Shown here piece after piece: positions 38,438 to 47,333 of a stretch of 64,000 nt of DNA. Every line of letters starts with the position of its first letter. Position 1 is the stretch's first letter. The position numbers and the translations under genes are program-made. This DNA comes from Rhodospirillaceae bacterium. Its GTDB lineage: Bacteria > Pseudomonadota > Alphaproteobacteria > Rhodospirillales > Casp-alpha2. The DNA lies in assembly GCA_016845145.1 (NCBI GenBank), contig JAERTE010000146.1, positions 124,001 through 188,000 on the forward strand, written 5' to 3'. The notes beneath the pieces are model-generated. The model worked only from the letters and a program-made list of their open reading frames with translations, ran no database searches and had not been told where the DNA came from.

Positions 38438-39057
38438 GTAAGTTCAGCGACCCCGGCGTTCTGCGCCGGTTTATCAAGTACATGGCCATTGCGACGTTCG
38501 TGATGTTTTCCGTGTGGACCATCCGTCACATGATCGAAGAAACCCCGGACGGCGACTACGAAGTTCGCCAGGGCGATATCTTTCTTTCAGATGGTGACTA
38601 CGACAAGGCGATTGAACGGTTCGATGAGGCGATGCGCGTGCAGCCGAACCATCGTGGTGCCTGGATGGGCAAAGCCACCGCCTACCTGCAACAAGGCCGA
38701 GCCGATTTGGCGGAAGCTGAATTCTCGGCGATCATCGCATATCTTAAATCCAGCCTCGAAGCAGATGACGCTACCGGGTACGGCGCGTTATCCGCGGCAT
38801 ATGCGAACCGTGGAATCATCAAGGATCGGCAAGGGCTTTATCAAGAAGCGTTGGAAGATTATGTGCTCAGTGTAAAAGCCGATGCCGACCTGGGCGAAGG
38901 GCCCGGCGTGGTTGCGCACATCCTGTACTACGACCGCAAGCCTTCAAGTATCATCGACCGAGCCAGATATATCTATGAGCAGTTACAGAAACCGGAATCC
39001 GAGCGTTTGATGCGGGTGCCTGAAATCGACGCCAAGCAACGGATGTACAAGCCCTAA
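38434..39057 (+). CDS. Membrane-anchored TPR protein
   Basis: A 207-residue protein with an N-terminal membrane anchor (KYMAIATFVMFSVWTIRHM) and at least two tetratricopeptide repeats (GDIFLSDGDYDKAIERFDEA; ANRGIIKDRQGLYQEALEDY). TPRs mediate protein contacts, here probably on the periplasmic side. It overlaps the previous gene by 4 bases, so the two products may work together. Confidence 0.8.
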   Translation: MSKFSDPGVLRRFIKYMAIATFVMFSVWTIRHMIEETPDGDYEVRQGDIFLSDGDYDKAIERFDEAMRVQPNHRGAWMGKATAYLQQGRADLAEAEFSAIIAYLKSSLEADDATGYGALSAAYANRGIIKDRQGLYQEALEDYVLSVKADADLGEGPGVVAHILYYDRKPSSIIDRARYIYEQLQKPESERLMRVPEIDAKQRMYKP

Positions 39058-39063
39058 GCGCCA

Positions 39064-39273
39064 CTAAAATTGAACGACACCAAGAACGTCTTGGAACAAC
39101 ACTGCGAAAAAGAAAAGCGCGGCGATACAGCCGAACAACAGATGCACAAAAACGGTATTTCCGTCTTCATCGCGAAATCGGATACCATGCCATGCAATAG
39201 TGCCGGTGACGGCTAGAAACAATAAGTTAACCAGCAGTTCAAATTCAGTGGGAATATTTAAGAAATTCAGCAT
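39064..39273 (-). CDS. Small membrane protein
   Basis: A 69-residue protein with two transmembrane helices (LLVNLLFLAVTGTIAWHGI and LLFGCIAALFFFAVLFQDVLG) joined by an acidic loop. It converges with the TPR gene. No family recognised. Confidence 0.6.
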   Translation of the reverse strand: MLNFLNIPTEFELLVNLLFLAVTGTIAWHGIRFRDEDGNTVFVHLLFGCIAALFFFAVLFQDVLGVVQF

Positions 39274-39330
39274 GCCTTGAGTCTAGCGGGCCGTTTGACG
39301 ATTTCAAGGCCTGGGATCAAGGATGCGGAA

Positions 39331-39849
39331 TCAAGGACCTGGGCGTGGATGAATGCTGTCGGCGCGTCCAAAACCGTCTTGGGTGGACGGAAGCTCTTTC
39401 GCGTCGAAATATGGCGGCAGCAAAGTGGCGGACTTTCCAGCCACTCTATCGGCAGCCCAAATGCCACCAAAAATAAACAGGCTGACACAGCCGGCAGCGA
39501 ACAAAAACTTTGGCACGCCCCGAGGCACTTTCGTCACGTAGTCGTGGTCGTATCGATGGAAACGCGGATCTTCGTCATCAATTCTGCCTTCTGCGGCGAG
39601 CCGATTGATTTGCCGCGCGAAGTGTTGGGCCCAATGCGGGACGTCGTTGTGAATCATGTAGTCATGAAACAACCGGTCGACGATCTCTTCCGGGAGGTCT
39701 TTGCCGTGCCATTCCCGGTAGGCCAGCTGCAGAATTTGAAACTCACCCACCTGCAAGGCATTGGCTGCGCGACCGACTTCGGTGCGTTCCGGGTGCTGCT
39801 GCTCCTCCAAGTCGGGCCGGAGCAATGTATCCAACAGACCAAACCCCAT
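39331..39849 (-). CDS. Hypothetical protein with C-terminal membrane helix
   Basis: A 172-residue protein. The N-terminal ~110 residues are charged and helical with several His/Trp/Asp (LFHDYMIHNDVPHWAQHFARQI; DPRFHRYDHDYV). A transmembrane helix (FLFAAGCVSLFIFGGIWAA) follows, then a short tail, so the bulk is probably cytoplasmic. The His-rich part could bind metal. It lies between the TPR/small-protein group and the TPR-like gene next to the sigma-54 operon; function unknown. Confidence 0.65.
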   Translation of the reverse strand: MGFGLLDTLLRPDLEEQQHPERTEVGRAANALQVGEFQILQLAYREWHGKDLPEEIVDRLFHDYMIHNDVPHWAQHFARQINRLAAEGRIDDEDPRFHRYDHDYVTKVPRGVPKFLFAAGCVSLFIFGGIWAADRVAGKSATLLPPYFDAKELPSTQDGFGRADSIHPRPGP

Positions 39850-40057
39850 GATGGCAGTGAACTCTCAATCAGGTGAAAATTTGGCAAGCCAATGAACTCG
39901 TTTGGCCCAGCATAACGTCATATTCTGACAACGGGCATCACTTTTCGTTCAACACTAAGCATGTGAAGGCCTGCATCACGTATCGCGGCTTGACTGACGC
40001 AAAGTCGTTTCGCAAACTTTCCGGAGGTCGTCGACACTTGGGGTTTCGGACGGTGCC

Positions 40058-41554
40058 ATGTCTTGGCTGACGAATTTGATCGAGCTTTTGTTGGGAAAAA
40101 ACCCGATCAAAAAGCGGAAAACCACTGAGGCTGAGAACGGCGCCTCGGCGACGTTAAATGAAGCCGCTGAACCCAACAGCGCGCCCAAGAATAAGCCAAA
40201 TGAAGATTTTGCGGCATCGGCGCGACCATCGCCCGGTGACGCCAAGCCAGCGCCTTCAAGCGCAACGGTTGATGCGGCCGGCTTGGCGTCACCGGCTGTG
40301 GTCGTACTCGTGCCGGCATTCAAGAATGATCGCGATGCCGGATTTACCAATCGTGTCATGGAAACACTGAAAACGGCTCAAATGCTGAATGTCGGTTCTA
40401 TGGAACGAGAGTTCAAATCACCGGGTGATAGACCAAACGCGGCAAAGTTGGTTCCGTTTCAAGTCGAAGTGAGAGCTACGTTGGAGGAGCAATCGGCCGA
40501 CCTTTTGATTTATGGTGAGGTGCTTCGCAATGGTCTGCGAATGCGGCTGGTGTCGGCGGCACCACCCGCAGAGGGGCGATTGGGCGAATTCGGTATCGGT
40601 GATGCGTTAATGGTCCCGCATAATTTCGGATCGGAATTGGCTAATTTGATGTATGCCAGTGTACTGACAGCGGCGCTGCCGGCAAAACCAAATCATCATG
40701 ATGCGTTGGTCCCCCACCTTGTCGGCGCAGCAGAGCAGAGCATGAAGCTGCTGGAATCCGTGCCCGACAGTATTGATCCCGAACAAACCGGAGCTGTGTT
40801 CACGTGCCTCGGTGTTGTTTGCGGAGCGGTATGGCGTTTGCAAAAAACATCCAGAGGCCTGATTGCCGCTGTGACCGCATTTGAAAAAGCGTCGAAGGAA
40901 GGGCCGGGAGAATTGGCGCCCCTAGCCATGGCCGAACTGAAAACCCGATTGGGTATCGCTCTACAAGAACTCTCAGTGGCAAACAGCGACGCGGATATGT
41001 TCGAAGAGGCGTTAGACGCCTTTGAGACGGTGACCAGTGCGCTTGATCCGAACAAATATGCGCGCGAATGGGGGCTGGCATATCTATGCCTGGGCAACGC
41101 GTTTCTGCTGCGCGGAAAAACCGAGCTTTCAGTTGATGATTGTGACCGAGCCAGCGCCGCGTTCGACGCGGCTTTGAAAGTATTTACGAAGGAAAAGGAC
41201 AAGCCTCGTTGGCTCGAGGTTATGACAGCAAAGGGAGCGGCGTTAATGACGGCGGGCGCTATCAATACAGGCACCAAGGAACTGGAGGCGGCAACCGAAG
41301 TTCTTCGCGAAGTGTTGCAAGAACGCGATCGGGTGTCGCAGCCTTTGCCCTGGGCGCAGGCGTCTAACGGGTTGGGGTCCGCTGTTTTCGCCTTGGCGAA
41401 GCGAACGCAGAATAAGGCCCAACTGGAAGAGGCGATTACGTGTTTCGACGGGGCGATTTCGATCTATGAAAGTCTGAATCAGACAGTTGCTATTGGGATC
41501 GTGAGCAAAAACCAACAGCGGGCCTATCGGTTGCGTGAAACCATTGGTGGTTAG
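40058..41554 (+). CDS. Large TPR-like protein convergent with the sigma-54 operon
   Basis: A 498-residue protein without signal peptide. After a basic start and a low-complexity Ala/Pro/Asn linker (~20-75), residues ~80-200 form a mixed alpha/beta domain (VVVLVPAFKNDRDAGFTNRVME; ADLLIYGEVLRNGLRMRLV) resembling the N-terminal domain of bacterial adenylate-cyclase-associated TPR proteins. The remainder is a helical repeat solenoid (LGVVCGAVWRLQ; YLCLGNAFLLRG; LEEAITCFDGAISIYE). It ends 1 base before the stop of the last operon gene on the opposite strand. Probably a scaffold; role unknown. Confidence 0.7.
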   Translation: MSWLTNLIELLLGKNPIKKRKTTEAENGASATLNEAAEPNSAPKNKPNEDFAASARPSPGDAKPAPSSATVDAAGLASPAVVVLVPAFKNDRDAGFTNRVMETLKTAQMLNVGSMEREFKSPGDRPNAAKLVPFQVEVRATLEEQSADLLIYGEVLRNGLRMRLVSAAPPAEGRLGEFGIGDALMVPHNFGSELANLMYASVLTAALPAKPNHHDALVPHLVGAAEQSMKLLESVPDSIDPEQTGAVFTCLGVVCGAVWRLQKTSRGLIAAVTAFEKASKEGPGELAPLAMAELKTRLGIALQELSVANSDADMFEEALDAFETVTSALDPNKYAREWGLAYLCLGNAFLLRGKTELSVDDCDRASAAFDAALKVFTKEKDKPRWLEVMTAKGAALMTAGAINTGTKELEAATEVLREVLQERDRVSQPLPWAQASNGLGSAVFALAKRTQNKAQLEEAITCFDGAISIYESLNQTVAIGIVSKNQQRAYRLRETIGG

Positions 41555-41555
41555 G

Positions 41556-41768
41556 CTAACGATACATCCGAACCAGTTTCGCGATCAGCAAGAATGTTGG
41601 CAGCAAGTGCCAAACGACGTCGAAGATATCCAACGGTCGGCTTAGGGTGCCGGCACGCAACATCTTGTACTTCTCCCAAATGTGCGGCTCAGGTGTGAAC
41701 GGTGCCAGCGCCATCAAAACAGCTGCTGCAACGAGGATCCCCAGCGGAAGCTTATCCAACCATTCCAT
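41556..41768 (-). CDS. Small RND-associated membrane protein
   Basis: A 70-residue protein with two membrane helices and a conserved-looking loop (KYKMLRAGTLSRPLDIFDVVWHLLP). Very similar short proteins are often annotated as 'RND transporter' because they sit beside RND genes, though they are not permeases. It is the last gene of the 11-gene minus-strand operon, 15 bases after the dynamin-like GTPase. Confidence 0.75.
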   Translation of the reverse strand: MEWLDKLPLGILVAAAVLMALAPFTPEPHIWEKYKMLRAGTLSRPLDIFDVVWHLLPTFLLIAKLVRMYR

Positions 41769-41783
41769 TTTGTGCTCTGTCCT

Positions 41784-43310
41784 TTACGACGCTTTGGCTT
41801 GTTGATCATCACTCGTCGGCTGGGTGTTGGCTGGCGATGACGGTTCAAGGGCCTGGGTTGGCATGGCCATGACTTTCGGTGCCTCTGGCGCGCGGCCCGC
41901 CGGGTCGGTGAAGCGGTCATTCAGGCGCTGGAATTGGACAGCCGCTTCGGTGCGGATGTCATGCAGGCGGTTGCGGGCGCGCTTGCCCCAACCGACCGGA
42001 TTGCTGCGGAACACATTACGGAAGAACCGAGTATTTTTCTCAAAACCCGTTCTCAGATTGAGTCCGAACTGACCGATCTCCGTCGGCAGCTTTCTGGCGA
42101 CCATTTTGGCGGCGATGGCGCGCACCCAGAAGTGTCCGAACAAGAAGATGGCACCGAGCCCAATGGCCGAGAGACCCAGCGTCACCGGATCATTCATCCA
42201 CGACAGCAGCTGTTCGAAGGTGAAATTCGCCATGCGGGCCAACGCCACGCCGGCACCGGCCAAGGCCGCAAAGACCAATGCATCACCAAACAAAATCCCC
42301 CGTCGCCAACGCTTCAGTGCAGCTTCGAGGGCGGGTAGGATTTCGCGCTCAATCTCGTTGGCGGTAGCCTCGAGCACGCCGACAATCCGGTAGTCGCGCT
42401 CGATCTCCACGTCTTCGATGCGACCATAAATCTCGGCCAGGTCCTTGTCGCGTTTGGTGCTCAGGCGTTCCTTGATAGCGCTGTTGTCGATGGTGTTGGC
42501 GGCACTTGCCGAGAAGATGGTATAGAAACGCCCGGCTGTCAGTCCTGCTTGCGCGACGCCGCGTTGCCACGCCGAGACGACGTCTTCAGGATTGTCTTCC
42601 TTCGCCGTGGTGTCGATCTGGTTCAGGATATAGAGGAATTTCGACGCATCCGGCCGGTTTACGGTTTCTTCGACCAGATGTTTGAGCGTGTCCTGCATGG
42701 TGCCGGGCTCAGGGTGCCGGGCATCGAACATGACCAGCACCAGATCGGAAAGATCGATGATGTGATCGGTGACGCGAAGCGTCGAACGGCGCTGGTCATC
42801 GGCGTCGAAACCCGGCGAGTCGACCAGAATTTTACCTTTGATTTTCTCGTTTCCGCAGGTCTTCAGGTGCAGGAACGATCCGATCAGCTTGCCTTCGCCG
42901 GCGGCGACGTCTTCGATTTTCTCGCTCATGCGGTAAAATGGAAACCGCGGGTCGGCATCCAGCGCCATGCCTGGCAGCACGCGGGAATGGTCGGCAGGGC
43001 CATAGCAGATGACCGTAAACATATCATCCACGGCTTGGTTGCCGGTGGCCTGAAGGCTCTCCCCCAGATAGTCGTTGATGAACGTCGACTTGCCCGATGA
43101 GTACGTGCCGAGCACGCTGATCAGCGGCCACCAAGGCACCCGTGTGGTCAATGAGTCGTTGTTGGCCAGCAGGCCCAGTCCCATGAGGATTTTGTCCAGT
43201 TTGGAAAAGGTCGGCAGCAGTTCCACCATGGATTGGCTCTCAACCTCCAGGTGGCTGGCCAATGTTTTCAACTGCGAAGGCAATCGGGCGCCCGTTGTGT
43301 TCGCGTTCAT
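41784..43310 (-). CDS. Dynamin-family large GTPase
   Basis: A 508-residue GTPase. G1 is GTYSSGKSTFIND near residue 75, G3 is DSPGFDAD, G4 is NQID, all in the N-terminal ~280 residues. A helical segment follows and then two hydrophobic helices (~345-390: FGDALVFAALAGAGVALAR; PVTLGLSAIGLGAIFLFGHFW), so it is membrane-inserted. Bacterial dynamin-like proteins tubulate, fuse or protect membranes. Start 43310 has GAGGAG 7 bases upstream. In this operon it might remodel inner membrane during globule formation or envelope stress. Confidence 0.85.
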   Translation of the reverse strand: MNANTTGARLPSQLKTLASHLEVESQSMVELLPTFSKLDKILMGLGLLANNDSLTTRVPWWPLISVLGTYSSGKSTFINDYLGESLQATGNQAVDDMFTVICYGPADHSRVLPGMALDADPRFPFYRMSEKIEDVAAGEGKLIGSFLHLKTCGNEKIKGKILVDSPGFDADDQRRSTLRVTDHIIDLSDLVLVMFDARHPEPGTMQDTLKHLVEETVNRPDASKFLYILNQIDTTAKEDNPEDVVSAWQRGVAQAGLTAGRFYTIFSASAANTIDNSAIKERLSTKRDKDLAEIYGRIEDVEIERDYRIVGVLEATANEIEREILPALEAALKRWRRGILFGDALVFAALAGAGVALARMANFTFEQLLSWMNDPVTLGLSAIGLGAIFLFGHFWVRAIAAKMVARKLPTEIGQFGLNLRTGFEKNTRFFRNVFRSNPVGWGKRARNRLHDIRTEAAVQFQRLNDRFTDPAGRAPEAPKVMAMPTQALEPSSPANTQPTSDDQQAKAS

Positions 43311-43392
43311 CAAGTTTCTCCTCGTTTGCAGCACCCCGCCTGGGAGGCTGCTCCATTGATTGCCAGTATGTCAGCCAGACCAGATAAGTGAC

Positions 43393-43986
43393 CTAGAAGT
43401 CGCCTTCTTTGGCGCGTTTCAGAACATCGAGCATGATTTCCTTCACCTTCAGGGCTTCCGTCCTGAGCGGTTCAGGCAGCGGTTTGCCACCGTGGATCAT
43501 CATGTCCATGTTGAGGGTATAGATCCAATAGCGGCCTTTCCGTTCCTTGTCTTCAACCACGCTGACGCGACACGGCAAGTAAGCCGAGTAGGCATCCGAG
43601 TGGTCCATCATTTGGAAGGCGGTCAAGGGGTTGCAGTACATATAAATCTTGGCAATCCGCTGTTCCTCGCCGGTCATGGCGGCAACTTGCTTCCACAACG
43701 GCAATTCGCCCACGGCCTTGATGTTGTGTTCGTTTGCAACGACCTTGATGGTTTGGTCGATGTCTTCGAAGCTCTGGTCTTCGTTGGCCAAGACTTTCCA
43801 TACGGTGGCTTCCGCCGGATTACCGGTTTCGATCAGCTGCGAGACCATTTCGGTATAGGTGTCGACAGCTTTGTCGTCGAATTCGTCAAAGGCGGCCAGC
43901 ATGGGCGAGAGTTTCGCGTAGGCGCCGATGCCAACAACAATCGCGACGATGCCGACCAATGAAAGTATGTTGCGTACTAAATTCAT
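43393..43986 (-). CDS. DUF302-domain membrane-anchored protein
   Basis: A 197-residue protein with an N-terminal membrane anchor (ILSLVGIVAIVVGIGAYAKL) and a periplasmic DUF302-type alpha/beta domain (NIKAVGELPLWKQVA; AKIYMYCNPLTAFQMMDHSDAYSAYLPCR). DUF302 proteins recur next to sulfur-oxidation and RND genes; biochemical role unknown. Two cysteines in the domain could react with sulfur species. Start at 43986 has TAGGAG 7 bases upstream. Confidence 0.82.
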   Translation of the reverse strand: MNLVRNILSLVGIVAIVVGIGAYAKLSPMLAAFDEFDDKAVDTYTEMVSQLIETGNPAEATVWKVLANEDQSFEDIDQTIKVVANEHNIKAVGELPLWKQVAAMTGEEQRIAKIYMYCNPLTAFQMMDHSDAYSAYLPCRVSVVEDKERKGRYWIYTLNMDMMIHGGKPLPEPLRTEALKVKEIMLDVLKRAKEGDF

Positions 43987-44012
43987 AAGTAATCTCCTAG
44001 ATAACTTCCCCG

Positions 44013-44816
44013 TTAGTTGGATGCCCCGGCGGCGCGCGCCGAATTCATGCGCTTCTCCAGGTACTCTGCTTTTTCTTGATCGATGGCCTGCAGGATTTTG
44101 ACGACCCGTTCTGCGCACAGCGGCGCGGGGCCATTGATCAGGCGTAGGCCGGTTTCCAGATAAAGTCCCGCCGCATCATCCACTCTACCTTGGCCGAAGT
44201 GTATGTTGGCCAATTCGCCGGGCAGGTCCGGGATGTCCTGATTATCTTTGATCAGACGCTCGTAGGTTTGCGTCGCTGCTGCCAGATCACCATCCCAATA
44301 CAGCTTTCGTGCCGATGCCCATTCAGCAACCATCTTCTCGCCAGGAGCCTTCAAGGTGATGGCGGAACACTCACCGTTCGGCATGGCATTCGCCGAGCGT
44401 TGAGGTGTCGGTTCCGGGTCGCGTGCGACAAACTCTTGGGGTTTCGGTGCTGCCGCCGGGCGGGTTTGCGGTTCCGCAACTGCCGGAACTGTTGGGGTCA
44501 CGTTTGCTTTGGCTGCCACGGGGCGTTCGACCAGCTTAGGTGCCTGTGCCGGTATCTCTGCGGGCTCTGGCGCAGGCTCCTGTTTCGGCGGCGCGGCAGC
44601 GGCGGTTTCTGGCGTCTCTGGAGTCTCTGGCGTCTCTGGCGCCGCATCAGTGCTGCCGCGCAGTGATGCCACCCACTCAACGACGAAACCATATCCAGTG
44701 GCTTCGGCAAAACGCGCCAACCGGCTGCCGACTTCCTGATGGAAAACCACAACGAAAATCAAGACTCCGATGGCGAAGGCTGTGATCAGATGATTGAGTA
44801 TCCATCGAAGTGCCAT
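44013..44816 (-). CDS. Membrane-anchored Pro/Glu/Ala-linker protein with TPR-like C-terminal domain
   Basis: A 267-residue protein: an N-terminal membrane helix (HLITAFAIGVLIFVVVFHQ), a long low-complexity linker with a PET triplet repeat (encoded by near-identical 9-base units at ~44610-44645) and Pro/Ala/Glu segments, then a helical domain from ~165 with a TPR-like repeat (ARKLYWDGDLAAATQTYERLI; GELANIHFGQGRVDDAAGLY). It is probably a periplasmic scaffold spanning toward the outer membrane. GGAAAGGA is 7 bases before the start. Confidence 0.75.
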   Translation of the reverse strand: MALRWILNHLITAFAIGVLIFVVVFHQEVGSRLARFAEATGYGFVVEWVASLRGSTDAAPETPETPETPETAAAAPPKQEPAPEPAEIPAQAPKLVERPVAAKANVTPTVPAVAEPQTRPAAAPKPQEFVARDPEPTPQRSANAMPNGECSAITLKAPGEKMVAEWASARKLYWDGDLAAATQTYERLIKDNQDIPDLPGELANIHFGQGRVDDAAGLYLETGLRLINGPAPLCAERVVKILQAIDQEKAEYLEKRMNSARAAGASN

Positions 44817-44840
44817 AAGCAAATCCTTTCCAGCCATCCC

Positions 44841-45458
44841 TTAAGCAGGGGCGCGGAAAACCTCTTGCGCCAAAGTTGACAATTCGGACGCGGCCTTGCC
44901 CGAAGGTTCCAATTCAAACACCGCCAAGCCTTCACTGAACGACCGTCTGAAGGCGATGCGTTGCGACAGGCGCGAACTTAAAAGTTTGAGACCCGGAATG
45001 GATTCAAGGGCTTCGGCCGCTTCTTCGTTTTCGCGCGATCCGGGGTGCGTGTCAGCCCGACTGATAAACGCAAACAGACCGGGGCTCTTTTTGCCCTTAG
45101 TGGCATCGGCGACGATTTCCAAAAACCGCTGTGTCGACCAGACGTCCGCCTGACTCGGTGCCACCGGGATCAGCACCCGGTCGGCTCGCCTCAGCGCTGT
45201 ACGCATGGCCGGCGTGTCCCACATGCCGACATCGACAAGGACGGGGCCCTTCTTGCGGGCGGGCAATTCAGCAATTAAATCGAGGCGCGGCTCAAACTCT
45301 TCTTCAGTCCGCACATCGATGGCATCGCGGAGCGTCGCTTGCGGATCTAAGTCGCACACGGCCCCATCGCCCATATGGTGGGCGTGCCAGAGTGCCAAGT
45401 TGAATACCGCCGTGCTCTTGCCGGTACCGCCCTTCAAATTGCCGACAACGACAATCAT
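44841..45458 (-). CDS. ParA/MinD-type ATPase
   Basis: A 205-residue ATPase with the deviant Walker A KGGTGKST at residues ~9-16, the Walker A' region CDLDPQATLRDAI and LVDVGMWDTPAMRTALRRADRVLIPV. ParA-like proteins position DNA or protein complexes by ATP-driven surface gradients. No ParB, plasmid or chromosome-partition gene is nearby; it lies inside the sigma-54 operon and overlaps the upstream gene by ATGA. It may position an envelope complex or sulfur globule. Confidence 0.88.
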   Translation of the reverse strand: MIVVVGNLKGGTGKSTAVFNLALWHAHHMGDGAVCDLDPQATLRDAIDVRTEEEFEPRLDLIAELPARKKGPVLVDVGMWDTPAMRTALRRADRVLIPVAPSQADVWSTQRFLEIVADATKGKKSPGLFAFISRADTHPGSRENEEAAEALESIPGLKLLSSRLSQRIAFRRSFSEGLAVFELEPSGKAASELSTLAQEVFRAPA

Positions 45459-46258
45459 TTTTTCACCCGAGGGTTGGCTTGACGGCCCATTGGACTTCCG
45501 GGCATTTGATCGCGCTGCATCGGCATGGCGCGACGCTCGGCCTTTTTGTAGTCCTTCGGGATTTGGAACCACTCGGCTTTTGGTTCGGCTGTGCGAATGT
45601 TGCGATAACGGTACATCGCGCCATTGGGCTGCTGCTCCATCGTGGCTATGCCGAGTTCTTTGTCGTACTCGAAACGGCCTTCGTCAGCTTGGCCGTTGGG
45701 CAACAGATAGGTGGTTACCCAGCGTTCAACGGCACGGCCCATGGATTTGATCTCGGCCACTTTGGTTGCCGTGGCGACGCGGCCGTCAGAGAATTCTTGG
45801 CGCACGCTCATCTTGCGTTTGGCATCCCACCACACCTTAACGCTGACGCGCGAGCGTTGCGGGATGATCCGCCAGGTTTCTACGTCTTCGTCACCGAATT
45901 TCTCGGTGCCGAGCTTATTGCATTTTACATTGGCGGCAGGTTTGCAAGGTGTTCCCGTGCGAAATCCCGGCAACAGACCTTGGGCGCCGCCCTTGTGGGT
46001 CATGTAAGTCATTTGATCCGGGAACAGCATGGTGACCGTGTCGGCCTTGCCATCGATAATTTGCACGATTTTTCGGGGTCCCTGGCGGAACTCGAACCGC
46101 AGTTTGTCACCTGCAACGTAGACTTGGCCCATTTGACCACCACCCCAAGCACGGGCTTGGGTGAAGTCCGCCGTGAAGGCGGGAGTTTCGGCATTTGCCT
46201 GCGCAGTGCCGAGCGGCAGGGAAATCAAGCCCGCGAGGGCGATTTTTCGGATATCCAT
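45455..46258 (-). CDS. Periplasmic LolA/DUF4412-like protein
   Basis: A 267-residue secreted protein (signal peptide ending LGTAQANAE). The beta-rich domain (FTADFTQAR, QVYVAGDKLRFEFRQGPRKIVQIIDGK, WWDAKRKMSVRQEFSDG) resembles LolA / DUF4412 lipoprotein-carrier-like half-barrels that bind lipid. The basic C-terminal tail (KKAERRAMPMQRDQMPGSP) is Met-rich. Within the operon it may be a periplasmic carrier. It overlaps the ParA-like gene. Confidence 0.7.
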   Translation of the reverse strand: MDIRKIALAGLISLPLGTAQANAETPAFTADFTQARAWGGGQMGQVYVAGDKLRFEFRQGPRKIVQIIDGKADTVTMLFPDQMTYMTHKGGAQGLLPGFRTGTPCKPAANVKCNKLGTEKFGDEDVETWRIIPQRSRVSVKVWWDAKRKMSVRQEFSDGRVATATKVAEIKSMGRAVERWVTTYLLPNGQADEGRFEYDKELGIATMEQQPNGAMYRYRNIRTAEPKAEWFQIPKDYKKAERRAMPMQRDQMPGSPMGRQANPRVKK

Positions 46259-46339
46259 GATCCAACTCTTTCTGTTTTTCGGGGCCATTGAGCAAGGGAG
46301 GTGCCGCCCGGGACCGAGCGGCACCTGTCCTCAGAGGTC

Positions 46340-46777
46340 TTACTTGGTCGCCGGTGCGGCGGCCTTCGGTGCCGGGCGACCCGGAGCCGCAGGGTAGCCA
46401 GCCGGCGGCGGCGGCGGGGCATAGCCGTATGCGGGCGGTGCGCCGTAACCGTACGGTGCGCCATAACCGCGAGGTGCGCCGTAACCGCCATAGGGATAGC
46501 CGTAACCACCATAATAGGGATAACCGCCACGACCACGACCATAGCCGTCACCGCTGCCGCGACCGCTGAAGCTCATATTGAAATCACCGGTGCCCATGCC
46601 GTTGCCGTTGAACGGGCCCCAGCTGTTCCACGGGCTGCCCCAGCTGTTCCACGGGCCGCCGCCCCAACCTGGGCCGCCCCATGGGCCGCCGCCCCATTGG
46701 GCATTGGCAGAGCCTGTCGAAAGGGCGGTCAGGCCCATAACACCGGCAATAGCCGCTACTTTCAAGAATCGGTTCAT
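46340..46777 (-). CDS. Sulfur-globule-type secreted Gly/Tyr/Pro-rich protein (copy 1)
   Basis: A 145-residue protein with Sec signal peptide ([10 protein letters not shown]). The mature chain is a repetitive [19 protein letters not shown] and [11 protein letters not shown] type, with the core [19 protein letters not shown] typical of the sulfur globule family (CV1/CV2-like envelope proteins of purple sulfur bacteria) and a C-terminal APATK shared with copy 2 (54716-55081). Such proteins coat periplasmic sulfur droplets. Identification is by composition and the MSFS-RG motif; no cysteine is present, as expected. Confidence 0.8.
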   Translation of the reverse strand: MNRFLKVAAIAGVMGLTALSTGSANAQWGGGPWGGPGWGGGPWNSWGSPWNSWGPFNGNGMGTGDFNMSFSGRGSGDGYGRGRGGYPYYGGYGYPYGGYGAPRGYGAPYGYGAPPAYGYAPPPPPAGYPAAPGRPAPKAAAPATK

Positions 46778-46880
46778 TGCTCGTCTCCTTGGTTTTTCCC
46801 TCTCCTTGGGGGGTTACATCGGGGCGAGGGGAAACCCGATGGAATCTGGATCGGTTGATCCAAAGTTGAAAATTCAAAAA

Positions 46881-47333
46881 TCATCGCCAGCCTCCCGGAA
46901 ACCCGCTCCACCCGCCGGACCGGAAAAGGCTGTCACGGAGAACGGGGTCCCCGCCTGGATAAGGCGCTGGAAAGGGACCAGAGTAGGGATAAGGGTAGGG
47001 TTGGGGATAGGCGTAGGTCGGTCCTGGATATCCGGGATAGGTCGGATAGCCTCTATTCGGTGCGCCATAACCATAGGGTGCCGGTTGTGCCGGGGGTGTT
47101 GCCTGCGGCAGCGCGCTCCCTGGTGGAGGCGGAAAGGCCGGGCTTTGTTCTCTGCTCGGCACCGAAAGGTCGGGAACTTGTTTGGGGGTGGCCTGACGTT
47201 CAATCGGTGGGTATTGGTGTTTGGGCGCAACTTGTTGCGATGGCGCGCGCCAGGGATTATCTGCTGCCAGCGCCGCAGCACTGACCAAACCGAGCGCCAA
47301 CACAAACATCAATTCAAGACCCAGCCGAATCAT
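46881..47333 (-). CDS. Secreted Pro/Tyr/Gly-rich protein
   Basis: A 150-residue secreted protein (signal peptide to ~AALAADN) dominated by Pro, Tyr and Gly (YPTYPGYPGPTYAYPQPYPY) with the C-terminal sequence SGFPGGWR. The neighbour (47330-47992) ends WFPGGRR and the RND protein ends LPGGSE. It overlaps the neighbour by 4 bases. Probably an extended structural protein of the envelope; function unknown. Confidence 0.7.
   Translation of the reverse strand: MIRLGLELMFVLALGLVSAAALAADNPWRAPSQQVAPKHQYPPIERQATPKQVPDLSVPSREQSPAFPPPPGSALPQATPPAQPAPYGYGAPNRGYPTYPGYPGPTYAYPQPYPYPYSGPFPAPYPGGDPVLRDSLFRSGGWSGFPGGWR

Noticed and set aside
44604-44645. Short tandem repeats of 9 bases resembling a repeat array
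   Set aside because: They lie in frame inside the gene at 44013-44816 and encode PET triplets in its linker; no spacers of CRISPR type exist.
44841-45458. Plasmid or chromosome partition locus
   Set aside because: The ParA-like gene has no parB, parS-like repeats or replication gene nearby and is embedded in the sigma-54 operon.
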